From Proteus columbae (GTDB lineage: Bacteria > Pseudomonadota > Gammaproteobacteria > Enterobacterales > Enterobacteriaceae): a DNA stretch of 64,000 nt. The notes beneath the pieces were generated by a model, which was given only the letters and a program-made list of their open reading frames with translations, searched no databases and had not been told where the DNA came from. Every line of letters starts with the position of its first letter. Positions within the stretch are counted from its first letter, which is position 1. The stretch is from NCBI RefSeq assembly GCF_002777965.1, contig NZ_NGVR01000027.1, positions 1 through 64,000 on the forward strand. Reading direction: 5' to 3'. Position numbers and translations under genes: made by a program. Below are positions 8,283 through 15,163 of this stretch, piece by piece.

Positions 8283-8495
8283 ATGTCTAATACAATGACT
8301 GGTTCAGTAAAATGGTTTAACGATGATAAAGGTTTTGGTTTCATCACTCCTAAAGATGGAAGTAAAGATGTATTTGTACATTACTCTGCAATTCAGAGTG
8401 ATGACTTCAAATCTCTGATGGAAGGCCAAGAAGTTTCATTTACCATTGAAAATGGTATGAAAGGCCCAGCAGCAGGCAACGTGGTGGCTCTCTAA
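8283..8495 (+). CDS. Cold-shock protein, CspA family, second copy
   Basis: 70 residues with KGFGFI and VFVHY motifs. It differs from the copy at 3491 mainly in residues 12-52 (for example [20 protein letters not shown]) while both ends are identical, so it is a paralogue, not an exact duplicate. Same leader, ribosome site and terminator arrangement as copy A. Confidence 0.95.
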   Translation: MSNTMTGSVKWFNDDKGFGFITPKDGSKDVFVHYSAIQSDDFKSLMEGQEVSFTIENGMKGPAAGNVVAL

Positions 8496-8502
8496 AGGCG
8501 CT

Positions 8503-8643
8503 ATTACTATTCGCCTCTATTTTAAATGCCCTTGTTGTAGCGGTTCACAATATAGAACATCACAATTTGATGTTACAGTGAACAATCCACACGGCGCAAA
8601 ATGTATTTTTTGTAAGACTGTGATGGCTGCTCAAATGAGTTAA
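8503..8643 (+). CDS. Small Cys-rich cold-shock protein, second copy, probable ATT start
   Basis: 46 codons in the same position relative to csp as 3711-3851. CPCCSGSQYRTSQFDVT and GAKCIFCKTVM are kept; most third-base differences are silent (for example ATC/ATT, TGC/TGT) and the two replacements are conservative (Ser/Gly, Ser/Thr). This is evidence of selection on the protein. Start codon ATT inferred. Confidence 0.75.
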   Translation: MTIRLYFKCPCCSGSQYRTSQFDVTVNNPHGAKCIFCKTVMAAQMS

Positions 8644-8666
8644 GCGTTAAATAGTTGAATATATAG

Positions 8667-8691
8667 AACCTCGCTTTGGCGAGGTTTTTTT
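8667..8691 (+). terminator. Terminator of the csp unit, copy B
   Basis: AACCTCGC / GCGAGGTT stem, TTTG loop, followed by a T-run; all pairs are Watson-Crick, unlike copy A. Confidence 0.85.
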
Positions 8692-8798
8692 GTTGCTTAA
8701 ATTTAAATATGATCCCTTTATATTTTAAAACGTACATATTCATTAGTGTGTGGTAAACTTAGGAAAGTAAACATACCTCATTGCTATCAACAGCAAAC

Positions 8799-8817
8799 CT
8801 TGCATTTGCAAGTTTTT
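8799..8817 (+). terminator. Small terminator-like hairpin ahead of the 35-residue peptide
   Basis: CTTGCA TT TGCAAG followed by five T, 50 bases upstream of the small hydrophobic ORF. With so short a loop it is a marginal terminator; it could also be an attenuator in the peptide's leader. Confidence 0.45.
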
Positions 8818-8867
8818 ATCGAAAATAGATGCGGTATCTAAAGGAATGACTTCCTAAGGAGATGCCT

Positions 8868-8975
8868 ATGAATTGGTCTGCGCTATTACACCGAATCCCC
8901 GCTTTTTTACGGAATGTAATTATCATTGCTTTATTGCTCTTAGTTGCATTTGTGATAGTTCGTTGGTTCAGGTAA
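8868..8975 (+). CDS. Small single-span membrane peptide
   Basis: 35 residues: MNWSALLHRIPAF, a hydrophobic core VIIIALLLLVAFVIV, then RWFR. A strong ribosome site (CTAAGGAG) lies 6 bases before the ATG. It is basic at the end after one transmembrane helix, the build of type I toxin peptides and of stress-related small membrane proteins. No known family recognised. A terminator-like hairpin precedes it and a degenerate tRNA follows within 10 bases. Confidence 0.55.
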   Translation: MNWSALLHRIPAFLRNVIIIALLLLVAFVIVRWFR

Positions 8976-8982
8976 ATTCATT

Positions 8983-9057
8983 CCGCCATTAGCTTAACTG
9001 GGAGAGTATTTAGTTTTATTTAAACTAAAAGTCGAGGTTCGATACCTTGATGGGGCC
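8983..9057 (+). pseudogene. Degenerate tRNA (tRNA-like relic)
   Basis: The D-arm TAGCTTAACTGGGAGAGT and T-arm CGAGGTTCGATACCTTG are classical, and the acceptor halves CCGCCAT and ATGGGGC pair at 5 of 7 positions. The anticodon arm is wrong: TTTAGTTT / AAACTAAA forms an 8-bp stem with a 5-base loop, and no CCA is encoded. It is best read as a decayed phage tRNA. tRNA genes after Q are known in Stx phages. Confidence 0.6.
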
Positions 9058-9142
9058 TAATTAAATATAAAGCTTCTCATCTATTTTTTATTTTAATCTA
9101 TAGAAAACTTGATATTAGGAGCATAAACTCTTAGGAGTTATT

Positions 9143-9550
9143 ATGACAGGACTAAATCAAACAAAAGTAATTAGTCGAGTTTTACAATGGATTAGTAGTG
9201 TTGGCCTGATATTGCTTGCAATTATTTTAATAATTTTTTTAGTTAAAGAAACTATTATCCTTGCTAATTTATTGTTTACAGTTAGTGATCCAGTTTCAAT
9301 TTATTTATTAGTTGATGGACTTATCATTTACTTTCTTTATTTTGAATTTATTGCATTAATTATTAAATATTTTCAGTCGAATTATCACTTTCCATTGCAA
9401 TATTTTATTTATATTGCAATAACTGCGGTAATTAGGTTAATTGTTGTTGAACATAAAAATCCTCAGTTACTTATTGTTTACTCAGGAACGATACTGCTAC
9501 TTGTTATTGCATTATATATTTCTAGTGCTGAAAGATTGAAACCTAATTAA
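9143..9550 (+). CDS. psiE: Phosphate-starvation-inducible protein PsiE
   Basis: 135 residues with four predicted membrane helices. Stretches such as VDGLIIYFLYFEFIALIIKY, then HFPLQYFIYIAITAVIRLI and VEHK, match my memory of E. coli PsiE (136 residues) along the whole length. PsiE is an inner-membrane protein of unknown mechanism induced by phosphate shortage. The ribosome site is weak (TTAGGAGTTATT). It is host-like cargo between Q and the lysis genes. Confidence 0.9.
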   Translation: MTGLNQTKVISRVLQWISSVGLILLAIILIIFLVKETIILANLLFTVSDPVSIYLLVDGLIIYFLYFEFIALIIKYFQSNYHFPLQYFIYIAITAVIRLIVVEHKNPQLLIVYSGTILLLVIALYISSAERLKPN

Positions 9551-9650
9551 AATTATAAAAGTAGTAAAAAAAGCATAATCTTACTAATATGAATACAGTT
9601 ATGATTTACTATAATCAGATTATATGAAAGTTTCATATGAGGTAGTAAGA

Positions 9651-10646
9651 ATGTTTAACTCTGTTACAGATATTCACAAAAATAATTTTGTTGGTAAAAA
9701 AATTATTGTAGGGATTAGCACTTGTTTATTAGGGAATAATGTTAGGTTTGATGGTGGTCATAAGCGCTTTCATCTTGCCGTAGATGAACTATCTGATTAT
9801 TTTGAATATCAATCGGCTTGTCCTGAGATGGCTATTGGTTTACCTACACCAAGACCCGCACTAAGATTAGTTAAATCAAATTCAGGAGAAATTGCATTAA
9901 AATTTAGTAACGGGAGTGAAGGTGATTTAACTGAAAAGATGAATCGGTATTCTGTTGAGTATTTAGAGAAATTTAATCAGTTTAGTGGGTATATTGTTTG
10001 TGCAAAATCACCAAGTTGTGGATTAGAGCGTGTTCGTGTATATGATCCTATTGGTAATGGTAATCGGAAAGCAGGGACGGGTATTTTTACAGAAAATCTG
10101 AAAAAAATGATGCCTTGGTTACCAATAGAGGAAGATGGACGATTGAATGATCCTCATATAAGAGAAAATTTTGTTATACGTGTATTTGCACTGGATGAGT
10201 TGAATGAATTGAGAATGAACGCATTTACTCGTCAGTCTTTAATCGATTTCCATACAAGATATAAACTGCTCTTATTGGCTCATTCACAACCTCTTTATAG
10301 AGAGTTAGGTCGCTTTGTTGCTAATAATAAAGAATGGCATTCATTGGAAGCTTTTTTTGATGAATATCGAAATAGATTTATGACATTATTACAGCACCAA
10401 GCAACACGACGTAATCATACCAATGTTCTTATGCATATACAGGGGTATTTTAAGCGCTATTTAACACCAAATCAGCGACAAGCATTAAGTCAATTGATTT
10501 TAGAATACCGTCAAGGAATACAGCCTTTATTAGCACCTTTAACATTAATTAATCATTATCTATCCGAGTATCCTGATAATTATTTGAGCAAACAGAGATA
10601 TTTTCATCCTTATCCTCAATCCTTAAGATTACGTTATGGATTATAA
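9651..10646 (+). CDS. DUF523-DUF1722 fusion protein (YbgA-type C-terminus)
   Basis: 331 residues from the ATG at 9651, which has GAGGT 9 bases upstream; an ATG at 9624 lacks one. The N-terminal DUF523 part carries GISTCLLGNNVRFDGGHK, ACPEMAIGLPTPRPALRLV and CAKSPSCGLERV with conserved Cys residues. The C-terminal DUF1722 part starts near SLIDFHTRYKLLLLAHSQ, the domain found alone in E. coli YbgA. Members have been tied to tRNA thiouridine metabolism or photolyase neighbourhoods; no firm function. Unusual as prophage cargo. Confidence 0.88.
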   Translation: MFNSVTDIHKNNFVGKKIIVGISTCLLGNNVRFDGGHKRFHLAVDELSDYFEYQSACPEMAIGLPTPRPALRLVKSNSGEIALKFSNGSEGDLTEKMNRYSVEYLEKFNQFSGYIVCAKSPSCGLERVRVYDPIGNGNRKAGTGIFTENLKKMMPWLPIEEDGRLNDPHIRENFVIRVFALDELNELRMNAFTRQSLIDFHTRYKLLLLAHSQPLYRELGRFVANNKEWHSLEAFFDEYRNRFMTLLQHQATRRNHTNVLMHIQGYFKRYLTPNQRQALSQLILEYRQGIQPLLAPLTLINHYLSEYPDNYLSKQRYFHPYPQSLRLRYGL

Positions 10647-10670
10647 TAAACTTATTGATAGGAGAAAAAT

Positions 10671-11180
10671 ATGATACGTTCTTTTGTCACTTTTTTAAGT
10701 TCATTTATTCTTACTGGATGCAATGTTATTCCTCCGAGTGACATTAAGCCTGTTAATAATTTTGATCTATCACGTTATCTTGGGCAGTGGTATGAGGTAG
10801 CTAGAATAGATAATCGTTTTGAAAAAGGCTTAACGAAAGTTACCGCAAATTATTCATTACGAGATGATGGTGGTGTTAAGGTTATTAATCGAGGTTGGAG
10901 TCAAAATAAACATCGCTGGAAAGAAAGTATCGGTAAGGCTTATTTTGTTGATTCATCTAATAAAGGTGCATTAAAAGTATCATTTTTTGGTCCATTCTAT
11001 GGTGGATATAATATCATCAAATTGGATAAGAATTATCAATATTCTTTGGTTGTAGGGCCAGATAAAGATTATTTATGGATATTATCACGTACACCGACCA
11101 TGCCATCAAATTTGTTGAATGAATATATTAATTTTGCAACATCATATGGATTTGATAGTAACAGGATCATAATATTTTAA
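10671..11180 (+). CDS. blc: Outer-membrane lipocalin Blc
   Basis: 169 residues with a lipoprotein signal (lipobox LTGC, Cys17) and the lipocalin GxW motif in YLGQWYEVARIDNRFEKG, followed by NRGW and the closing TYGFD region. Blc binds lysophospholipids and fatty acids at the outer membrane and is induced by starvation and envelope stress. The ribosome site AGGAG lies 7 bases before ATG. It follows the DUF523 gene by 24 bases, so they may be co-transcribed. Confidence 0.93.
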   Translation: MIRSFVTFLSSFILTGCNVIPPSDIKPVNNFDLSRYLGQWYEVARIDNRFEKGLTKVTANYSLRDDGGVKVINRGWSQNKHRWKESIGKAYFVDSSNKGALKVSFFGPFYGGYNIIKLDKNYQYSLVVGPDKDYLWILSRTPTMPSNLLNEYINFATSYGFDSNRIIIF

Positions 11181-11299
11181 CAAAAGGTATATAGTTGAAT
11201 TTAAATACTATCTAATTTGATGGTATTTAATTTAATTATGATTTGAAAATGCCTATTCATATTATCCATTATAATAACACTGGTAATGATTATTTACAC

Positions 11300-11509
11300 C
11301 TAAGAGCATGGGGATTTATGAGTTAGTGTTATCCAGGCTAGTCGTTTTGTTTTTATTGGTGAATAAAATGTGCACTTTTCTGATTTTTTATTTATATCGT
11401 TCTCGATTTGAGTTTTTTGTTTAACTAACTGATTTTTATCATTATTAGTTATTATAATGAAAGTAATTATAAAAAATAAAGAAATAAGAAATAAAATAAT
11501 ATATCGCAC
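11300..11509 (-). CDS. Small membrane protein of unknown function
   Basis: 69 residues from a GTG with GGAG 7 bases upstream. It has one hydrophobic segment (IILFLISLFFIITFIIIT) followed by a polar, Lys-rich tail with two Cys. It is very AT-rich and the only minus-strand ORF between blc and holin. No family recognised; it may not be a gene. Confidence 0.4.
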   Translation of the reverse strand: MRYIILFLISLFFIITFIIITNNDKNQLVKQKTQIENDINKKSEKCTFYSPIKTKRLAWITLTHKSPCS

Positions 11510-11671
11510 TTGATTACTCCGTTTCATAAATATTATTTATTATTTTATGAATAAATTTATAAATATGTACAGTAATAAATAAGAATTACTATATTTTTAT
11601 AAATCATCTCGAAAATCTCTTAATAATTTCTCTTTATATTAATCATTAATGGGCACTCCGTAGGGGTGTAT

Positions 11672-11941
11672 ATGTGTATGGAAAAATTAATCAATGTTAC
11701 TTATGGAACAGCGGGCTTAACGGCATTTTTTGCCAGCCTCTCATTATATGAATGGGGATTTGTTATCGGGATGGCGTTTAGCATGCTTCTTGGTTTAGCT
11801 ACTTATTTTATGACTCGTCGAGAGCAACGAAAACGCACTCAATTATTTGAAGAGCTTGTTCGTCATGTTGACCCACAAAACCCAACCGAAACGTTAAAAA
11901 GGCTTGCTGAATTAATGGTGAAAGCGCCAAAGGATATTTAA
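11672..11941 (+). CDS. Holin, phage-21-like (class II)
   Basis: 89 residues with two hydrophobic stretches (GTAGLTAFFASLSLYEWGF and IGMAFSMLLGLATYFMT) and a charged tail beginning RREQRKR. The layout YGT-(hydrophobic)-W-(hydrophobic)-TYF-REQRKR resembles the S21 pinholin. It permits release of the membrane-tethered endolysin encoded next. The stop TAA overlaps the endolysin ATG. The almost identical leader CACTCCGTAGGGG occurs before the prophage 2 copy. Confidence 0.85.
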   Translation: MCMEKLINVTYGTAGLTAFFASLSLYEWGFVIGMAFSMLLGLATYFMTRREQRKRTQLFEELVRHVDPQNPTETLKRLAELMVKAPKDI

Positions 11942-12411
11942 TGTCTCTCAAACAGAAAATAGCGGCGCTAACAACTGCGGGAGCAACAGCAATCGCGTTA
12001 GTTGTCATTGCCCATTTTGAAGGTGTGCGTTATGAACCTTATCGTGATGTGGCGGGTGTTCTAACAGTTTGTTATGGGCATACAGGCAAAGACATTATTC
12101 AGGGTAAGAGATACACACAACAAGAATGTGATGCGTTATTACAAAACGATTTTATTAAGACACAACAGCAAATCGATGCATTAATCAAAGTACCACTCGA
12201 TGACTACACCAAAGCCGCTTTATATTCCTTTGCTTTTAATGTGGGAACAACCGCATTTGCTCGCTCAACATTACTCAAGAAATTAAATGCGGGTGATAGA
12301 GCGGGTGCCTGTGAAGAAATGAAACGTTGGGTTTATGCAGGAGGAAAGGTTTGGCGAGGGCTTGTCAGTCGTCGAGAGGCGGAGTCAGCACTATGTCATG
12401 GAAACCTTTAA
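11941..12411 (+). CDS. SAR endolysin, GH24 lysozyme
   Basis: 156 residues. The catalytic spacing Glu27-x8-Asp36-x5-Thr42 (FEGVRYEPYRDVAGVLT) is exactly that of R21/T4-type lysozymes. The N-terminus (residues 7-25) is only weakly hydrophobic and rich in Ala/Thr/Gly, as in signal-anchor-release domains, so export does not need holin pores. The product cleaves peptidoglycan glycosidic bonds. Its end overlaps the next small membrane ORF. Confidence 0.93.
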   Translation: MSLKQKIAALTTAGATAIALVVIAHFEGVRYEPYRDVAGVLTVCYGHTGKDIIQGKRYTQQECDALLQNDFIKTQQQIDALIKVPLDDYTKAALYSFAFNVGTTAFARSTLLKKLNAGDRAGACEEMKRWVYAGGKVWRGLVSRREAESALCHGNL

Positions 12412-12551
12412 TCATCATTATCAGCTTTATCCTTGCATTACTCATTACAGTCGCTGGTGGCATTTATCTCTTGATTGATAACTCATGTACTAAAGACCAA
12501 GTGAGTTTAGAAAAACGCTGTCAGATTGCACTCTCATATCATCGGTACTAA
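12393..12551 (+). CDS. Small membrane protein in lysis cassette
   Basis: 52 residues starting MSWKPLIIIISFILALLITV, one transmembrane segment, then a Cys-containing tail ending ALSYHRY. It overlaps the endolysin end by 19 bases. The same gene, 52 residues, is kept in prophage 2 (52336-52494) with mainly conservative changes, so it is real. Function unknown; it may modulate holin or spanin. Confidence 0.75.
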   Translation: MSWKPLIIIISFILALLITVAGGIYLLIDNSCTKDQVSLEKRCQIALSYHRY

Positions 12552-12553
12552 TC

Positions 12554-13015
12554 ATGAAATACGGGAAACTCTATGCCATCATTGCGTTGGTAGGCATTAT
12601 TGTGGGTAGTTATTGGGTGATTAACTGGCAAGCTAATAGGATTAATTCACTGACAGATATCAACAAAAAACTGGCCGTGGCTCTCGAAGAACAGAAGTCT
12701 ATTAATACTGACTATCAAGCACGCATAATGCGATTAAATCAGTTGGATATTCAATATACGCAGGAGCTAGCGAATGCTAAGAATGAAATTAGTCGCTTGC
12801 GTGATATTAGCGAGCGTCATCCTGAGCGGGTGTACATCAAAGCCGAGTGTCCCAAAGTCAAAACCACTCCCGCCACCAGCTTGGCTTATGCAACCACCGC
12901 CCGACCTACTGACACCGCTATCCGAAATTATTGGTTACTCCGAGAACGAATTGCAGAGTCAGAGCTGATGATTAAAGGGTTGCAGGATTACATTAGAGTG
13001 GAGTGTGTGAACTAA
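12554..13015 (+). CDS. Rz inner-membrane spanin
   Basis: 153 residues with an N-terminal membrane anchor (YAIIALVGIIVGSYWVI) and a periplasmic coiled coil rich in Gln, Asn and Leu. With Rz1 it fuses inner and outer membranes as the last step of lysis. Rz1 lies inside it in the +1 frame, the usual embedded layout. Confidence 0.92.
   Translation: MKYGKLYAIIALVGIIVGSYWVINWQANRINSLTDINKKLAVALEEQKSINTDYQARIMRLNQLDIQYTQELANAKNEISRLRDISERHPERVYIKAECPKVKTTPATSLAYATTARPTDTAIRNYWLLRERIAESELMIKGLQDYIRVECVN
12783..12968 (+). CDS. Rz1 outer-membrane spanin lipoprotein (embedded in Rz)
   Basis: 61 residues: signal MKLVACVILASVILSGC with lipobox Cys17, then a Pro-rich stretch (KPLPPPAWLMQPPPDLL). It lies entirely within Rz in another frame. 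The prophage 2 Rz1 matches it closely. Confidence 0.92.
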   Translation: MKLVACVILASVILSGCTSKPSVPKSKPLPPPAWLMQPPPDLLTPLSEIIGYSENELQSQS

Positions 13016-13177
13016 AAAAAGCCCAGCATGGGTGCATGGGCAAACTAACTAAACACCAATCAGTAAGAGTATAGCGAGGTTGATTTTAGTTAGTATAGCC
13101 TAAGTAAGTATATATACCAGATTGATAATTCTGATTAACTTATTTCTTACCTAAATAAAAACGCAAGATAAAAATAA

Positions 13178-13203
13178 CCCTGTGAGTTTGGGCTCCCACA
13201 GGG
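13178..13203 (+). terminator. Hairpin downstream of the lysis genes
   Basis: CCCTGTG / CACAGGG, 7-bp stem with a 12-base loop, followed by CTTTC only. A possible pause or weak terminator in the 700-base non-coding gap after Rz. Confidence 0.4.
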
Positions 13204-13527
13204 CTTTCACTAGTATGAGTGAAAACAATAGATTACCAATATCGACTAAACCAATCTGTTAATAATCAACGCTATTTTTTAGAAAATAATCCTCTTGTAA
13301 TGATGTTTTAATGCGTTGCGTTGTCGCTGTTCTCATACATTAACGATGACATGTTCTCCTCACATTGAGTGTGTAAGAGAAATCAAAAACAACGAATACC
13401 ACCGTTTTGTTATTTTTTGGTCATTATCAGCAACGTCAGCTGTAGGTAGAAGAAAAGGCGTGACGATGGAGAGACATCAATATATTTAATTCTACAAACG
13501 TCATTTATTTAGTGGTGTATATGGATA

Positions 13528-13556
13528 GCCATCAGTTAATCGCTGGTGGCTTTTTT
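13528..13556 (+). terminator. Terminator ahead of the second KilA-N gene
   Basis: GCCATCAG paired with CTGGTGGC (one G-T pair) around an eight-base loop, then six T. It separates lysis transcription from the KilA-N leader; Q-modified polymerase would pass it. Confidence 0.8.
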
Positions 13557-13620
13557 ATACGCATTTCATCGCTCATTCACAGAGCAATTCAAAAACGTCG
13601 AATCCGATCACTTTGATATG

Positions 13621-13664
13621 AGCCTTCGAGGAAGTCAGTTATAGCTGGCGAGCTTCGACGGGCT
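13621..13664 (+). ncRNA. Structured leader upstream of KilA-N gene (C4-like candidate)
   Basis: A nested hairpin can be drawn by hand: AGCC with GGCT, TCGAG with TTCGA, and GTCAG with CTGGC closing a six-base loop TTATAG. It ends 47 bases before the KilA-N start. In P1, P7 and relatives, C4 antisense RNAs lie just upstream of antirepressor genes and block their expression; gene order fits. Family membership is inference. Confidence 0.45.
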
Positions 13665-13711
13665 GATTTTCTATGTGAACGAGGGTTCATTTCAAATGAA
13701 GGTAATACGTT

Positions 13712-14224
13712 ATGCAATATCCAAGAGTAAGTATTAATGGTGTGTCTGTCCGTGTTGATAGTGAAGGTAGATATAATTTAAATGATCTTCATGCGGCCGC
13801 TGTTGCGGATGGTAAAGCAACGGAATCACAAAGGCCTGGTGCATTTTTGAAAAGTCGTCAAATAAGGCGATTTGTTCAAGCTTTAAGCGATGCAACAAAA
13901 AGTGCATCGGTTAAAGTGATTAAAGGTGGACTCAATCAGGGAACTTGGGCTTTAGAGTTAGTCGTTATTAGATATGCAGCTTGGTTAAAGCCAGAATTTG
14001 AAATCCTTGTCTACAACACGTTTAAAGAGGCTACGAGGAAGGGATTAGATGTTATGTCTAAGTTGAACAAGCTAGATCATGTCATTAATACCGAAACTAA
14101 AAATATAAGTAACTGTGCAAGGACGATGGCTAACTGGGGAGTTGGTGGTAGAAAGCAGTTACTACTAACAGCAAGGGAACGAATTCTTAAAGAAGCTCAA
14201 ATCTATATTCCTGGTATTGAATAG
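13712..14224 (+). CDS. KilA-N domain protein, second in prophage 1
   Basis: 170 residues, almost all KilA-N: VRVDSEGRYNLNDLHAAAVA, VIKGGLNQGTWALELVVIRY and WLKPEFEILVYNTF. The last 50 residues have no recognised fold. AAGGTAATACGTT precedes the ATG. It is isolated between lysis and HNH genes, away from the immunity region. Antirepressor-type function is likely but not shown. Confidence 0.85.
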   Translation: MQYPRVSINGVSVRVDSEGRYNLNDLHAAAVADGKATESQRPGAFLKSRQIRRFVQALSDATKSASVKVIKGGLNQGTWALELVVIRYAAWLKPEFEILVYNTFKEATRKGLDVMSKLNKLDHVINTETKNISNCARTMANWGVGGRKQLLLTARERILKEAQIYIPGIE

Positions 14225-14304
14225 CGATCCTTAAAATTGAGGATGTTGATTTAATTAATATCTAACGATGAATAGGCCCTAATGGCTTTTTATTGGAGTT
14301 TATT

Positions 14305-14712
14305 ATGTCAAACAAACAGATTAATTATGAGGCAATAGGTCATTGTGTTTACTTGCAAAAAGAAATATCGCAGCTAATTGAAGAGAGAAGCAATCTATAT
14401 AAAGAATTCATAGCAATTTGTCATTCAGGGCAATTTCCTTATACAGATCCAAGAAACATAAAAATCATCGATTTAAATAGTATTGATAAGCCAGCTAAAT
14501 TGCTAAAAAAAATACATGAGATAAATCAAACTATCATCACACTAGCAACCACTCATAATCAATGGGCAGATAAGGCTGATTATGAACATTATGTTATTAG
14601 TAGTGATAATTCTTTAGGTTTTAGTACGTCTAGTGACGCTATATTCAAAGGAATTATTACCTGCAATAAGCAATCATCAATAGAAGCTGATGTTGTCAGA
14701 AATAAACCATGA
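14305..14712 (+). CDS. Hypothetical phage protein
   Basis: 135 residues from ATG 14305 (TTGGAG 10 bases upstream). Mostly helical, with charged segments such as LQKEISQLIEERSNLYKEF and KLLKKIHEINQTI. No family recognised. Its last four bases overlap the HNH gene (ATGA). Confidence 0.6.
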   Translation: MSNKQINYEAIGHCVYLQKEISQLIEERSNLYKEFIAICHSGQFPYTDPRNIKIIDLNSIDKPAKLLKKIHEINQTIITLATTHNQWADKADYEHYVISSDNSLGFSTSSDAIFKGIITCNKQSSIEADVVRNKP

Positions 14713-15047
14713 AAAAACGCAATGTCTATGGTGGTCGCTGGGCAAAGGTACGATTAGCGTTTCTTAATGAACATCCACTCTGTGTTATGTGCCAAGAGCA
14801 AGGACGTATTACTGCTGCCACAGTAGTTGACCACATTACTCCGCATCGTCTTAAAGAAGCACTTAAATCAGGCAATAAAGAACGTATCGCAAAAGCCCAA
14901 GCCTTATTCTGGGACATAAAGAACTTCCAAAGCTTATGCGAACTGCATCATAACTCAACCAAACAACGTATCGAAAAGAGTGGCAAAGTCATTGGCTGTA
15001 ATGCGGATGGCATTCCACTCGATCCCAATTCTCATTGGCATCAATAA
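14709..15047 (+). CDS. HNH endonuclease next to terminase
   Basis: 112 residues. The HNH core is HPLCVMCQEQGRITAATVVD, DHITPH and LCELHHNSTKQ. Small HNH proteins at this place (HK97 gp74-like) are needed with terminase for cutting at cos in HK97-type phages. The probable cos site begins 14 bases downstream. Confidence 0.9.
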   Translation: MKKRNVYGGRWAKVRLAFLNEHPLCVMCQEQGRITAATVVDHITPHRLKEALKSGNKERIAKAQALFWDIKNFQSLCELHHNSTKQRIEKSGKVIGCNADGIPLDPNSHWHQ

Positions 15048-15060
15048 CACCATGAATACA

Positions 15061-15150
15061 GGGTGGGGCGGGGTAAAAGTTCAAACACTTTCGCCCTGAT
15101 TACCTAGCGCCCTCATTTGTGTGCACAACCGCGAAATGAAAAGTTTTTTT
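15061..15150 (+). other. Probable cos site region
   Basis: Between HNH and small terminase: GGGTGGGGCGGGGTAAAA, CCTAGCGCCC and CACAACCGCGAAAT followed by a T-run. The same ordered blocks occur at the same place in prophage 2 (54183-54290): GGGGCGGGTCAAA, CCTAGGACCGCCC, CACATCACCGC. Conservation between phages with different terminases points to the packaging site. The exact nicks cannot be read. Confidence 0.55.
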
Positions 15151-15163
15151 CTGGGAGGTTCCG

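Larger units (their letters stand above)
8063..8691 (+). repeat. Direct repeat copy B: cold-shock unit
   Basis: Second copy of the unit at 3273-3898, including leader, csp, small Cys-rich gene and terminator. Small differences inside csp show that the copies have diverged or were exchanged from different sources. Confidence 0.85.
13016..13620. other. Non-coding gap after the lysis cassette
   Basis: About 600 bases without a convincing ORF. It holds the two hairpins listed separately and leads into the structured leader of the second KilA-N gene. I see no IS or promoter I can defend. Confidence 0.5.

Noticed and set aside
8983-9057. A functional tRNA gene
   Set aside because: Anticodon arm and acceptor mismatches break the cloverleaf; no CCA.
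9624-9650. Upstream ATG for the DUF523-DUF1722 gene
   Set aside because: No ribosome site; the ATG at 9651 has GAGGT at proper distance and the conserved domain begins well after it.
12327-12392. Longer N-terminus for the 52-residue lysis gene
   Set aside because: It would overlap the endolysin core; the ATG at 12393 is the one conserved in prophage 2.
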